Shown: positions 1 to 12,059 of the stretch, in pieces
How positions within the stretch are numbered: position 1 is the first letter of the stretch
How the letters are laid out: the number at the start of each line of letters is the position of its first letter
Assembly (NCBI GenBank): GCA_009746045.1
Contig: RPFO01000648.1
Coordinates: 1,290,021 to 1,354,020, forward strand
Source of the DNA: Mesostigma viride
Lineage: Eukaryota; Streptophyta; Mesostigmatophyceae; Mesostigmatales; Mesostigmataceae
Reading direction: 5' to 3'
Length of the DNA: 64,000 nucleotides
Made by a program: the position numbers and the translations under genes
The notes under the pieces: generated by a model
Told to the model about the DNA's origin: nothing
The model's input: only the letters and a program-made list of their open reading frames with translations
The model's database searches: none

Positions 1-459
1 GATGCCATTTAATCCCCTGCAAGGCCACCCTGACGGCGGAAGAGTGTGCCCACTTGTTCCTAAACAATGTGTTCCGGCTCCATGGCATGCCCCGACAATT
101 TATCACCGACAAGGACAAGCTGTTCACGTCGAAATTTTGGACCTCATTTTTTCAGGTCGTCGGGACTAAGTTGTCTATGGGTACGGCCTATCACAGTAGC
201 TCTTCTCACATGGTGGAGAGAGTGAATCGGGTGGTGGAAGAGGCACTGCGGCACTACCTGGATCGAGACGGGAGGAATTGGGACGAAGTGCTGGGATTCA
301 TTGAGTTTTCACTCAATAATGCCCCCCATTCTGCCCATGGGTATACCCCGTTCTTTCTTGATACAGGCAGGCATCCCCTTACCCCCACCGATCTCTTGAC
401 CGCCCCAGCCATCACCACGACAACGGAGCTACGCTCCACAGTCGCAGGGGCGCGGGAGC
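1..459 (+). mobile_element. Ty3/gypsy element I, integrase part (left of insertion)
   Basis: This is the integrase core of a Ty3/gypsy chromovirus that begins before the window. The text ITDKDKLF carries the second catalytic aspartate, and the stretch around HMVERVNRVVEEAL carries the catalytic glutamate. The motif HGYTPFFLDTGRHPLTP is typical of this family. The element runs on the plus strand and is cut at 459 by a copia element, resuming at 8632 with the rest of the integrase C-terminus and a chromodomain. It is close in sequence to gypsy element II at the right end of the window. It is a fossil: interrupted by one large insertion, with few other breaks evident in this part. Confidence 0.9.
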
Positions 460-1105
460 ATTTAGATGAACGCGGATCAGTGAGTTTCTGGTCTTCCCAA
501 GATGTGATGAATGGAGCCATGGTTTCAACCAGCGGCTTTTAACCTTTACCACAGTTGCCTCACTACCCTGTGGTCACTAGCCTGAGGCGGCAGTACCCAC
601 GGACGGTGTTGGGAAAAGACGCTTGGCCACTGCTGTGTCCGAGCCTTTCTAGGTCTCACCATTGCTGCCAGGCCTTGCACGCCTTGGCAGGTCCGCCACT
701 GTCAATTTCCTTGGTTGCATCAATCCAGGACGTCTGTCCTTCCATGAATGACAGTAACGCTCTGGATTTATCCGTCATGACAAGTACCCGTCCATCCCAG
801 GCCTGCAGGACTGCCATGGTCCTGAAGTCCTGTGACATTCTTGGTACCATCAACCAATATTGACCACAGTACCTCCTAGTGACAGTCGGTCCTGTGACAC
901 GTAACGTGTGATGGTTCACCCAACACTGCCACGTGCCCTGTCCCTCACGTGTCCTTAGTCCTGGTACTGCTGTAGCGTCCGGCGGCATTACTTCGGGACT
1001 TGATAACTCTCAAGTTCCTTGTCCAAATGAGGCGTTTAGCACGGCGTTGGAAAGGCCACTTCAAGTATGATATGCTTAGCATATTGCATCACCAATATGC
1101 TAACT
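460..1105 (-). repeat. 3' LTR of copia element I
   Basis: Direct repeat of 7988-8631. In element orientation it starts AGTTAG and ends CTAAAT, an imperfect inverted pair rather than the usual TG...CA. The adjoining polypurine tract on the minus strand reads AAGAAAGGGTTGG. Confidence 0.92.
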
Positions 1106-2068
1106 CCAACCCTTTCTTGTTTTGGAGCTGCAAGCTTCACACCATGACCAACCCATTCCTTGCTGCCTTGTGAAATGGACACCTGGTTACCCTGGACTTA
1201 TAATAAGCCTCATGAGCACCCCTTTTGCCACCTTAATGGTATCCTTCTTAGGGATCTATGGTTCAACCCTGCCATCTGATCATTAACTTGACCTGCAGGT
1301 CATCCCCAACCCTTTCTTTTGCAACTGTACCTTGGCTTGGGCTTAAAGGAGGATATTGAATATTCCTTAGGCAACATATCCTGGATATCTGAATGAGAGG
1401 CCCTGACTACAGGAAACGTATTACAGTGAGTTCCTGGTCTTCCCAGTTATCACTGGCGCCCGTTTCATGGCGCCCGCCCCGAGCGTTCCAGGCATCATCC
1501 ATCCAAATGTTCACCAATGGAAACCACTTCAACACCACTGTGCCACTGCTTGATGGGGAGCCCATGTCATCACTGGGTGTTAAAGCCCAGGAGTCATACA
1601 TACCAGGCTGTGGCTCAACTAGGGAATCGAACCCTACCCCAGAACCCCAGGTTAAACTTAACCTGGTCACATGACAGACAACAAGAGAGATTGGCATACA
1701 ACATGATTATGTTTTATTATAGAATATCCACCAAAACCAATGTTGAGTGTTCCCAGTGGACCAGCCTGCACCAGCAAGGCCCAACTGTCAGGTTACAACA
1801 CCATAATATCCAAGGTTGTCACTTATTCACAGCTAAAGAAAACTAAACAAGAGAGATATATACAAACAACCTGGAAGAACTCTCAACATGGCCTGCCCTG
1901 TCATGGCCTAACTGCCCGAGGCCAAAGGCATCCCACTGTGCTAATCCTTTACAGGAAGAGCTTGCTCCTGTTGAGCCTTCTACCTGCTTGGTGACAGGTA
2001 GGCTACCTGTTGCCCTCCCCCCTGGGGACAACAGCACTGGTCAGCCACCAACTGGCAAAGGCTGGACT
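1106..2068 (-). other. Untranslated tail of copia element I
   Basis: About 960 bases between the end of pol and the 3' LTR contain no convincing reading frame; the small open stretches here look like chance. The outer copia element has a tail of almost the same length (53374-54325), so a long 3' untranslated region is a family trait. A short stretch near 1424-1450 resembles the start of the LTR (gtgagttcctggtcttccc). Confidence 0.6.
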
Positions 2069-5000
2069 TCAAGTCCCACCAGAAAAGGGGTCCATGAGCC
2101 CTTTGAGCACAGGGTATTGTAGCTCAGCCTTGCTCTCCAGCTTGGTGAGGGCGTCTGCTGGGTTGTCAACACCAGGCACATGTTCAAGATGAGCAAGGTA
2201 AGACATCTCCTTCAGCAACAAATAATCCAGATCCCTGCTCCTGGCGAGCTGTCTGTGCACAAACTGCACCATGCCCATGCTGTCTGTCTTGACCAGTGTG
2301 TGCAGCTGCAAGCTACAGGAAGCTACCTGACAGAGCTGGTAGAATAACTCCCTGAGGTAAAGAGCAGTGTGTAGCCCCTCACATATTGCCCTGCACTCAG
2401 CAATGTCACTGCTGGGCGTCACCCTGTTCTGTAACCTACTGTACCAGCTGACCAGAGAAGTGTGCTCCTGTTGTAGTGTAATGAGTGCTGCTGCCCTACC
2501 CCTGACATCCGTCACCTTCCTGCTGTCCATGGAACTGTCCACAAAAAGCACCATGTTGAGTGGTTTGTACAAGTCCACAGCTGCCAGTATGAGTGGAGGT
2601 GAGCTCCTGACAGACTCAACCACCTGCTCTGCCCCTACCTCAACCAGCTGAGCATCTGTGAGCCTACTCAGCACCAACAAATCTGGGGCACAAATGCTAG
2701 CTAGCCAAGCCAACATTCCCCTGATTGTGGCACACCTGGCCTGGGTAATGGGCTGCTGGAGGGCATCAATGATCTGCTGAGGATAGTTGTTGCCACCCTC
2801 CATCTTGATAAACCAAGTACCTGCCCTCTTGATCAGCGTGGCCTGCATTCCACAAAACACCATGGGCTCATCCTGCTTCATGTGCTGGACCTTTCCTAAC
2901 TCAAACCTCTTCTGGATCTTGGACAGTACTGAATCCACCCACTCAGGAGGCCCTAGAAGGTGCAGGTCATCTCCATGCAGAGATGCAAACACAGGCAACC
3001 CTTCATGAGTACTCTGGAACAAGCAAGGATCAACTGGAGACACAGTAAAGCCACAGTGAGTTTTCAGAAACTTTTCCAGGCTCTTTCTCCAGATGATAGG
3101 GCTGGACCTGAGACCCTCCAAACCCTTGAGTATTCTGAGATATTTTGACTTGATCTCTGCTCTCCACACCTTGGGCACTGTTACAAAGAAGGGAGGGATA
3201 TCACGCCACGTCTCCTTGGCCTGCTCCACATCACCCTTGAGAAAAGCCCTCTTGAAATCAATCAGCACAGAGCTGTACGCAATGCCCTTGACCAGGAAAG
3301 ACAGATATATACACAGAACAATCCTCCAGGTATCATGCAGCATCCCAGGCGTATACAACTCCTCATCTGTCAGCTCCCCCGTGCCATGGTACTCAGTCAC
3401 AACTGGCCTCACATGTGGCACCTGCACCCGTCTATCTCCTTCAGCTTGAGCACAAACAAGAGCCTTAGCAACTGATGCTCCCTGGGCAACTCATCCACAG
3501 GCTCAGCACAGTTAGACACTATCCAGTCATGCCCACTGGAGACAAACCCTAGAATCCATGCCTTAGCCATCTTGGGGCTTTGCATCAACTCTACCAACTG
3601 GTGCCAGGAAATAGGACTGTGACCAGCAATCTGGTACTTGTGCACCCCCAAGTCCCGTGGATCTAGGGTGGTTGGGATGATCAACAAGTCCTCAGCAATG
3701 GGCTCCTTGCCTTCAGGCCCCACACTCTGCTGCCCCTTCACAGCCTTGACTGCCACAGCTAGACCCTTGGAGTAGTGATATCTCTGGAGGGGCAAACTGC
3801 CGTGACCTTCTAGTGCAAGCTCATCTGCTGACAGAGTCACTCCTGGCATGCACAAGAAATTCTGGCCCAAAATGGCAGGCCCCTGGTACCCTTCCACCAC
3901 ACAGAACGCAGTGGGGACACCCAGGATAGGCACAGTCACTTCCCCTAGGATCTTCATTGTTACAGTGCCCGTAAAGTCACTCACTGCCCTGCAGCCAGCC
4001 TTATTCACCTTCAGGCCCTGAGCATCCTCCACCCTGATGATAGACACCTCTGAGTTAGTATCCACTTCTAGGGTAGCAGCCCAGCAAGAACCCCATTCAG
4101 TCAACTTAGATACCTTGGGATCCTTGTGCTTGTTGAACATGAGCGACCGGACAATGTCTGCCATGAGTGGCCTCTTGGACCCTGGTGCAGGCCCAGCCCC
4201 CGTTGGCTCCACCACAGGTGATGCAGTTGCCTCCTGCACCTCATCATCATCAGAGGGATAGCCACCTCCCACGTCAGTGACAGGCACATCAACTACCTGG
4301 TCCTTAACCTGGCCCTCCAGCCAACACTGGGGTCCAGGCCCGTCTGCAGGCCAGATTGCATGTGGCTTGCGTTCCTTGACGTTGGCCCAGCTCAACCTGT
4401 AAACATGCCTGGGATTACTCTCCAAGGCCACAAGGCAGGAACGATTGGCATCTTCCACACAGGTCACCACCCCGTTCTGCCACTTGCCCCTCTTGCCCTG
4501 CATTGATGGCTCCTTCCACATTCTGACCTTCAGCCCCACCTGAGGCCTCAGCACATTCCAGCCCCTATCCTTGCGTCTCAACTGAGCAAACACCCTGTCT
4601 GCTTTCCTCAAGCATGCCTGGACCACTTCCTGGGCTAGCATCCCAAACTGCAGTGCTACAGGATTGACAGCCACCCCGTCATAATAGTAGTTTATTCTGA
4701 GGTTCAACTGTTCTTCCACCTGCCTGGTCCACACTGCCCTCTCCAAAGCAGATGCTACCAGTGGCACCTTAGGTTCTGCCAGCACTACGGTCTTGACCTC
4801 CCTGATGGATCTCTCCACAGCACCTTGCTGTCCATGGCTCTCCCTGGGCGTGACCAGCAGCTTGCATGGCAGTTGCTCCTGCTGTGACAGTAGGCACTCA
4901 AACTGAATATCAGCCTGTACTGTCTTGTACACCCCAAAGCCTGGTAAGAGAGTCTGCAAGCCCAGCAGCAGGGTATTCCCCTTCATATCTGGCAGAATCT

Positions 5001-5604
5001 GGAGCAGCCTGTACCTGCTAAATCTGTCCACTGCCACCAAAATGTATAAGCCCCTGATATGCTGGACGTCTACCTGGATGTCCCCCTTCTCCCTGGCAGG
5101 CTCCCTAGCATGGGACCTTGGCTTCTTGGCAGCATTCTCCTTACAAGTACATTGCTCAGCTGCAGCCCTGCATGCTTCCCTCAGTGGCTCATCTCCAATC
5201 TTCCAACCAAACATCTCAGCCATGGCTGTGTGACCAAAGATATTGTGCAGCCTGCGTCCAGCATCCGTGTAGCTCAGTTGCCTAGCCAGATTACGCACCT
5301 GGGAAGACGCCTGGACGGGCCCTGCGTGTGAGGACGCAACATCCACCTTCTGCATCTTGGATCCAGAGGACCCAGCAGACCCTCCCAGCAGAGCATCTAG
5401 GCTCCCAGAGCCAACCCTGTCTGGGGACCCTCCACCTGTTGACAGTTGAGGGGATTGTTGTGCTGCAGCATGCATGCAATCTTGTGGAATGAGAACATCA
5501 GTACACCCCTGGTGCTGATCAGAGGTGGCACCCTGCCCAGATTTATTTACATGTGAAGCTGTGTCCCCACAGGGTGTCTCACTATGTACACGGGACTGCT
5601 TCAC
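2069..5604 (-). CDS. pol region of copia element I (IN-PR-RT-RH)
   Basis: Polyprotein region of a copia-like element. In order it shows: a pre-integrase zinc-binding segment (LHNIFGH, then CTC); the integrase core with VDVQHIRG, QADIQFE and GAVERSIREVK as its D, D, E landmarks; an aspartic protease with VDTNSEVSII and, about 75 residues on, PAILGQNFL; a reverse transcriptase with IDFKRAF and LHGDDLHLL; and RNase H with VDSSMDS, AECRAICEG and KTDSMGMV, ending VDNPADALTKL. In known Ty1/copia elements the protease precedes integrase; here it follows it. It is part of a fossil with a few breaks in the element overall. Confidence 0.88.
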
Positions 5605-6930
5605 TAGTCACTTCTGATCAGACTGCCCCTTCTTCTTGTTTGGGCAATCCCTCTTCCAGTGACCTTCCTTGCCACAAGCAAAACACTTGCTCTTGCCAGA
5701 CCCTCCCCCTGGGGCCTTGCTGTCCTGCTTGTTCTGGTTGCCTGAGGCTGATTGTTATTCTGCCCCTGGCCACCACCCTTACCCTGCTGATGGCTGTTAC
5801 GGTTGCCAGACTGGTTCCCCTGATTCTGGTTCCCCTGCTGACCTCCTCCACCACCCTGGTTCTGCTCCTTCTGGGCCTGCTTCCTTCTCCTGCTACCATA
5901 CCGTGTCCCAGATGGGGTACGGTTCTTGCCCTGGCTAGCCTGAGACGCTGACCCTCCCTGAGAACTGATACCCTTGCAGGTAGGGACCCGGGTCCTGAAG
6001 TTTAGTATCACACGCTTCAGAGCCCCCCAGGTGCCATCAGTGAGATCACAGAGCTGCCTAGCAGTAGCCCTACCTTCCTCTGACAAGCCCATCTTATCAA
6101 AGAAGTGGTCTGCTGCTGCCCTGACTGTCACACTGAAGCCCTGCTTCTTGCCTGCCTCCACGATCAACTCAAACCTGGCCAGCTCAGCAGCCACCTCACC
6201 CTTGATCTCAAACTCATCAAATTCTCTCTTCTTTTCCATGGTGAGATTGTGAACCCTGTCAGAAAACTCCTCCTTGATGTCATCTAGGAACTGCAGCCAA
6301 GTGTGCCCCTCTTTCAGAGCATGCCTAGCCATGTCATTGACCCTTTCAGACGACCCCTTGTTTGCGGTGGAAGAGTGAAACACCCTGACAATATCCACAC
6401 CTGCTGCGACAGAGCCCACAACTAGCTTCATGTCATCAAGCCATTTATCCAGGTTGTCTTGCTTCAGGGAGGGTTGAGCGCTTTCTGCCCATTCATGACT
6501 GTCACAGCATCAGAAAATGGACGGGTGCCAGGCAACACACTCCCCACACGCACTGGTGGTGCCTGGGGAGGGTCAATCCTAGCCTCCAAACGCTCGGGCA
6601 ACATACCAGACACCCTATCGTGAACAGCAGCTTGCTTTGCAGCACGCACACCTGGGGTGACGATGGCGTCCTCCTCACCAGGCGTTGTGAGCACCACTGC
6701 TCCGTAGGTCGCCTGGCACGCTTGACTTTCTCCGCCTCAGCTTGCCCATCACGCCACCGCTTGTGTGTTCTCCCGGCTCTGGGGTCCATCTCTGGGATAG
6801 GTTGCCCAGCTGGCGCCTCCACGCCCCTCTCCTCCATCGCCTCCCCTTCCTCTCTGGCGATGTCCTCCTCTGCCGTTCGCTCCCGTTGCTCCTCGAATGT
6901 CGCCGCACCCCGGCTTGCCCTCCTAGGCAT
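5604..6930 (-). CDS. gag region of copia element I
   Basis: Capsid-nucleocapsid region between the leader ORF and pol. The probable start codon is at 6930 (MPRRASRG), followed by a charged, acidic N-terminus, a helical middle and a Gly/Gln/Asn-rich linker. Near its end lies a CCHC zinc knuckle, CFACGKEGHWKRDC, which fits Cx2Cx4Hx4C. The arrangement matches gag of the outer copia element. The reading is not continuous. Confidence 0.75.
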
Positions 6931-6998
6931 TATATACAATGGCTGCGACCAACTTTGCAACAAGAAAACAGCAAACTCTCCACCTATCCTCCACCCCC

Positions 6999-7859
6999 TC
7001 AAGCCTCGTTTTCAGACGAAGCTTCTCCTGCAACCGGTGCAGGTGCTGGCTCGTGGAACGGTCCCTCCACCGGATTCAATGGCTGCCCCTGGTCGTCGTG
7101 AGTAGGCACAGGCCTAATAACCACCGGAAGCCTCAAACCATACGCGTAATCACGTATCCAGCGAGAACGCCCCCACCTCAACAAATGGGCCTCACCTAAA
7201 CCAACGTTGTCGTCAATGTGGTAGCGATTAAGCTCGTCCCGCTGCGCCTGCTCACGGCCCTCCTGAGAGCCGTCGCCCTCGTGACGCCTCTGGGCCGGCT
7301 GTACTACCGCCCCTGCTGGCTGATCTACGAAGTCGTAGAAGGCGTCGTCGGCTGAGACCTCTCGACCGCCAACCACGTCGACAGTCAAACTTAGCTGGTT
7401 TAACTCTCGGCGAGAATGTGGAGTATCCCGACTAGTGTAGATGGAGAAGGGATTAAGAGTAATGAAGACACGATCAGCAGCGCCTCTGGTCAACTCTAAG
7501 ACAGAGTGCGCCAGATTCTGGCACTCTGCCACCAACGCCTGCGTACTGCCACGAACGATGGCCTCCCGCCTGTCCCGGGCGACCTGCACCACGTTTGGCA
7601 CGCCGGTGTAGTCGTCCCCAAGGCGGAGATTGGCGACAAGGTCGTTTATCTCTCGGGCACCCCCGAGGCTTATGGCAATTATCTGCAAAAGCAGAGTGAC
7701 CACCTGCTCAAACGCGAATGCGTTTGTGTGGCCAGCCCGCCAAGACGCTGGCAGCCTTCTGATGATTTCCGCGAGGTCCTCGCGAAATCTCAGCAGCTGC
7801 TCGGCTGCTCCTCGGACGTACTCGCCCGGCGCCGACACCGCACGAATATTTCGGCGCAC
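6999..7859 (-). CDS. Leader ORF upstream of gag in copia element I
   Basis: A 286-residue open frame lies between the 5' LTR and gag on the coding strand. The first 60% is predicted helical with many leucines and arginines, and the C-terminal part is acidic and proline-rich. I recognise no domain, zinc knuckle, signal peptide or membrane segment. The outer copia element carries a frame of similar size and position (40909-41658). The two share general character but little obvious sequence. It could be an N-terminal gag segment made separately, or an accessory protein. Confidence 0.65.
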   Translation of the reverse strand: MRRNIRAVSAPGEYVRGAAEQLLRFREDLAEIIRRLPASWRAGHTNAFAFEQVVTLLLQIIAISLGGAREINDLVANLRLGDDYTGVPNVVQVARDRREAIVRGSTQALVAECQNLAHSVLELTRGAADRVFITLNPFSIYTSRDTPHSRRELNQLSLTVDVVGGREVSADDAFYDFVDQPAGAVVQPAQRRHEGDGSQEGREQAQRDELNRYHIDDNVGLGEAHLLRWGRSRWIRDYAYGLRLPVVIRPVPTHDDQGQPLNPVEGPFHEPAPAPVAGEASSENEA

Positions 7860-7987
7860 TTCCCCGAGTCCTCGTGCCCTCCTGCGGGTACTGGACTGGA
7901 CGCCGCTACCGTTGCTGCACGCGCAAAGGTGTTTGTCCTAGCTTCAGAGTCCGAATTCGACATATCCGTCGACCAGACTGTAATACG

Positions 7988-8631
7988 ATTTAGATGAACG
8001 CGGATCAGTGAGTTTCTGGTCTTCCCAAGATGTGATGAATGGAGCCATGGTTTCAACCAGCGGCTTTTAACCTTTACCACAGTTGCCTCACTACCCTGTG
8101 GTCACTAGCCTGAGGCGGCAGTACCCACGGACGGTGTTGGGAAAAGACGCTTGGCCACTGCTGTGTCCGAGCCTTTCTAGGTCTCACCATTGCTGCCAGG
8201 CCTTGCACGCCTTGGCAGGTCCGCCACTGTCAATTTCCTTGGTTGCATCAATCCAGGACGTCTGTCCTTCCATGAATGACAGTAACGCTCTGGATTTATC
8301 CGTCATGACAAGTACCCGTCCATCCCAGGCCTGCAGGACTGCCAGCCCTGAAGTCCTGTGACATTCTTGGTACCATCAACCAATATTGACCACAGTACCT
8401 CCTAGTGACAGTCGGTCCTGTGACACGTAACGTGTGATGGTTCACCCAACACTGCCACGTGCCCTGTCCCTCACGTGTCCTTAGTCCTGGTACTGCTGTA
8501 GCGTCCGGCGGCATTACTTCGGGACTTGATAACTCTCAAGTTCCTTGTCCAAATGAGGCGTTTAGCACGGCGTTGGAAAGGCCACTTCAAGTATGACATG
8601 CTTAGCATATTGCATCACCAATATGCTAACT
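7988..8631 (-). repeat. 5' LTR of copia element I
   Basis: Direct repeat of 460-1105. The sequence directly downstream in element orientation is CGTATTACAGTC; the first nine bases are identical to those after the outer copia 5' LTR. It does not begin TGG, so priming by the 3' CCA end of a tRNA is not obvious. Confidence 0.92.
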
Positions 8632-9642
8632 GGAGCTGGTACAACGGATGGTGCAAGCTCATTCCAGCGCCATAAGTGGCCTACGTCAGGCGCGTGCCAA
8701 GTACATGGCGCGAGTCCAAAGTACCCTGGACAGGCGCACCCCTGCAATCGAAGCAGGTGACTTGGTTTTAATTGAGGGCCCCCACCAAGGCCGCTTCTCG
8801 CACAAGTTCGAGGACAGCCTGAAGGTCAAGCTCCGCCCCTTATTCAGTCCTTGGACCGTATCTGGTGGAGAAGGTGTTCAATGAGGTGATGGTGTCTGTC
8901 GCCATCCCGGACTCGTGGCAGCTGAAGTCCAATGTTTTCCATGTTGACCAGCTTAATTAAGCTTTACCGCAAGAGCACCTTCCCAGGTCGTGTCATGGCA
9001 CCCGCCCCCTTGGAGTTCAACCCCGAGACGGACGAACCCGAGGATGAGGTCGAGGACATTGTAGCCCACCGCAATCGAGGCCGCCGCCGCGAGTACCTCC
9101 TTAAGTGGAAGTTCTCCCAAACAGAGCTAGAGCACTCATGGGTAGCTGAGGCTGGACTCACGGGCTGTGCACGCTTGCTACAGGAGTATATAAAGCCCGG
9201 GCAGGGTTGGCATAATTCCGGCCCTTCTCCTACCTTTTGCGTAATGCTCCTTGCATGTGCATTGGCAGCCTTGATGCAGGCCGCCCCGCCCCAGGGGTCC
9301 ATGTGCGAGTTATTCGGTCTATGCGGTATCGTTTGGACAGGAGGTTCGGTGTCCCTCACCCGACACGAGTTCCTCGCCGCCTTCTTGAGCGTTTTCCCAC
9401 TGGAGGCGCTGCGGGATGTCAACCTGGCCAAACGCCATGATGCACGCGCCGGCGAGCGGCAACTCACCTTCCAGCCCGCCCTAGTCCATGCCAATGGCCT
9501 GCCTCTTCCCGAGCCGGCTGAGGCCGCGCCGGCTGAGCGTGTCCACCGGCGTCAACGCCCGGCCGCACCTCTGCGCGGGCATGGCCGTGGGGGCTCCGCT
9601 CGTGGGGGTCACCGCCCGACCCCTTACCGCCCGGCGCCGTAA
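8632..9642 (+). mobile_element. Ty3/gypsy element I, integrase C-terminus and chromodomain (right of insertion)
   Basis: Continuation of gypsy I. About 8640-8880 encodes an integrase C-terminal segment (ARAKYMARVQSTLDRR, then GDLVLIEG). About 9000-9200 encodes a chromodomain: DEVEDIVAHRNRGRRREYLL followed by KWKFSQTELEHSWV. Chromodomains at the integrase end define chromoviruses and direct insertion to marked chromatin. A further 130 or so residues follow, with an RHEFLAAFLSVFPLEALRDV segment and an Arg/Pro-rich end; I do not recognise this extension. A few breaks are present. Confidence 0.85.
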
Positions 9643-9777
9643 ACCATCGCCAACGGACGGTGACAATTGGCACGATCGATGCGTGCCCTGGAAGGGAACA
9701 GTGACCATGTATACAGTCATTTATAAGTCCCGGCTACAGGACTCAGTAGCCGCCTCTTTTGTTGGCGGGGGGGGAGG

Positions 9778-10480
9778 TGTGTTGCACGGATGCTGAACAT
9801 GCCATTTGTGGTAATAAATTATCCGTCCCGGTCGATCGGCGCCGACCGTAATCCGGCGCCAGTGCCGAGGCCATAGTATAGTTGGCAGCCGAGGCAATCC
9901 GTGTGGAAGTAAGTGTAGAAGTTTTGCCATGACGAACTTGGCCTTTGCGCCGTAGGCAGACCTAGCGCCTGAACGGGAGTTACGGGACAGCCAAGTGGCA
10001 CTGCACATGCGTTATATGATGGTACCTACGGACATTTGGATATATTTTCAGGAGAGGCCTCTAGCCGTACTGGTTCTAGACGGTTCGAGAAGCCCGTCCC
10101 CGCGGACCTCACGCCATGCCTGGTTGGCAGCGCCAGGCGCAGCCACCAACGGGGACGAAGGGACAAAATAGGAAGGCACGAGCTATGCCAGCAATCCGGA
10201 CCTTGTATCGTAATTTACCACGTTGCTCTACAGATTATTTACCATCGCTTAATCCTGGAGTGTAAATCTCCTGTCATGGGCTCGAGTGTGAATCCCTCGC
10301 CTACTGGGTGTAAGTCTTCCCGCATTGAGTGTTTTAATCTGTGTGGTAACATTGTAATATACGAAACCGGTTTTCCGGGTTTGAGCTTACTCGTATTGTG
10401 TGACAAGTATTCTTAAGCCACCATCGTGCGCTGTGACGCATTATTGGGAAGTCAAAGGTCTTTCGCATTCATTCTCAATC
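9778..10480 (+). repeat. Probable 3' LTR of gypsy element I
   Basis: A polypurine tract (G-rich, about 9764-9777) is followed by TGTGTTGCACGG, a plausible LTR start. An AATAAA signal lies at 9813-9818. Gypsy II has the same arrangement, GGGGGGGGAGG then TGTTACG. No second copy of this LTR is in the window, so the right boundary (about 10480) is a guess. No gene is seen here. Confidence 0.5.
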
Positions 10481-10504
10481 ACTAAGGCGCTATTTTAAAT
10501 AGCC

Positions 10505-12035
10505 ATACGTGTTAAAGCGGGGCCGGGGGCCCAGCGGGGCCGGCCGGCAGGGCAGCCGGGCGGGTGGCGGCGGCTGGGAGCAGGGGTGGGGGCGGCGCAG
10601 CTGTCCCCACGACCTCGGCCGTGGCCGCGGCCCAGGTACGAAGCCGCTAATTGGCTGGGGCGCCAGGAACGTCGTGGCGGTGGGGCCGGCCGAGGCCGTC
10701 CGGGTGCCCGAGGCGCTTGTACCAGAACCAGGCCCCCTTGCCGTCGTGCTTCTGCTGGCAGCTGCGCAGGTCCTTGACCATCTGCTGAGCGTCTGCCTTC
10801 TCAGCCTGCTCGTAGGCAACCCGCAAAGCCGCTTGCAGCCCAGGTTTGGCGGTCGGGTCCCTGTTGCGGCGGAGCATCTGCCTAGCGGCGACCACTGGAC
10901 ATCGGTGCGTGGCGGTGGACAGCAAGCTGTCGGCGCGGAGGCAAGGAGGGGAGGGTGCGGGCAGCCATGCTGAGACGGTACTTGGCAGCGATACCGCGGA
11001 GGATCACTGAAATAGGCACCCGGCGGCGGAATGACGTGTAACTGCTGGCGGCTGCCCGGCTGGCGTCGAAGACTGCCAGAAAGTCGTCCCGGTGCGACAT
11101 AGCGGCCTGCTCTTCTGCTGACATCTTGTCGGCATCCTTCAGCACAATCCGGAGCACCTTGAGATCTGGCTGAGGCGCCAGCTGTTGCGACGGTTTCACC
11201 CCATGCAGGAAACCGCAATCTGATATGCGAGCGAGCACGAGACGGTGATCAGATTCCACCGTGCTGACACTAATCTTGCAGCACGCGAGCATCGACAACA
11301 GTCTGAGGGGCGCTGAGCCCGGCGTACGCAGATATAGTCAAGGCACACCACCCGATCCGACGGCCCCAAAAAGGTGGCAAGCTGCTCAGCGGGGCGTGCG
11401 AAAGAAGCATTGCATGCAACCAGCGCAGATTCTGCCAGCACGCCGGATTTGCAAATTAAGCCGTGTTACCGTTGGCTGACAGTCGTGTTGGTTGGGGTAC
11501 TGGGCGCCCCCAGTGTCAACTGGCAGCGTGGCGTTGGCGTCGAGCAGCATAACCAGGAAGTGCCGAGCTGGGATGTTGGCCTCCTCCTCCTTGAGGGCGC
11601 TGAAGAAGACCTCCCGTTCCGCCTGAGCTCGACCCGCATGTGGTGCATATCCCACGATAACGGTTAGCATGTGGTGTGAATGGCCCTCAGTGGCCGAAAA
11701 AGTGGCCACTAGCACACGCGGCTGGATCGCAGCACGATGGACTGGAGGTGCTCGGATGCTGCCGGCGAGCACAAGAGGCCCACACCACCTTGACCGGGCG
11801 CGTCGCCTCCATGCACCATAATGGAACCGCCAGCCTGCACGAAGGTCGTCGACCAGCAGACCGTTGACCCCTTGCTGAGGGTCGACGGTGCGTCGGTGCT
11901 CCTGGACCCCGAGGACAGCGATCTTGTTGTCGGCGCACAAGGCGATCAGCTCGTCGACGCGGTGGCGTGCTGAGGTGCCGCCGCTCGTAGAAGGATCTGC
12001 AGGGAGGGTGCGCACATTAAAGCTTGCAAAACCAA
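10505..12035 (-). pseudogene. LINE fragment A: AP endonuclease and linker
   Basis: This is a broken minus-strand LINE, same general lineage as fragments B, C and D. The upper end (about 12030) starts an apurinic-type endonuclease with SFNVRTLPADPS, then DELIALCADNKIAVLGVQEHR-like text (shown here in part), and VIVGYAP. Farther down come LDYICVR and VESDHRLVLARI, the C-terminal SDH motif region of the domain. The linker includes GAWFWYKRLG near 10710. The domain is spread over several frames, so it is a pseudogene with several frameshifts. No reverse transcriptase follows; the piece ends near 10505, next to the gypsy I LTR. Confidence 0.75.
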
Positions 12036-12059
12036 GAATGGGCCGTCGCCCGGCCTATA

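Larger units (their letters stand above)
460..8631 (-). mobile_element. Copia-like LTR retrotransposon I (8.2 kb, minus strand)
   Basis: This is an LTR element with long terminal repeats at both ends and a 5-bp target duplication. Read on the minus strand the order is 5' LTR (8631-7988), leader ORF (7859-6999), gag (about 6930-5604), pol (5604-2069), a roughly 960-base untranslated tail and 3' LTR (1105-460). In pol the order is integrase, protease, reverse transcriptase, RNase H. The two LTRs differ at about one base plus one small indel over 645 bases, roughly 99.5% identity, so the insertion is young. The coding region is mostly open with perhaps two to four breaks, so I class it as a recent but probably inactive copy. 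The polypurine tract, LTR ends and sequence after the 5' LTR match those of the outer copia element at 40265-54942, a sister family. Confidence 0.92.
455..8636. repeat. 5-bp target duplication GGAGC around copia element I
   Basis: GGAGC at 455-459 lies directly before the left LTR and is repeated at 8632-8636 directly after the right LTR. Sequence on both outer sides belongs to the same gypsy integrase region. This fixes the LTR ends at 460 and 8631 and shows copia I inserted into gypsy I. Five bases is the usual duplication length for copia-type integrases. Confidence 0.9.

Noticed and set aside
555-988. Frames of about 100 codons repeated at 8083-8514
   Set aside because: They lie inside the LTRs of copia I and are repeated only because the LTRs are.
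1393-1846. Short frames in the copia I tail
   Set aside because: Overlapping small frames on both strands in an untranslated tail whose counterpart in copia II is also non-coding.
10490-11218. A 242-codon minus-strand frame
   Set aside because: Arg/Pro/Ser-rich shadow of the LINE linker and endonuclease, whose recognisable motifs are in other frames.
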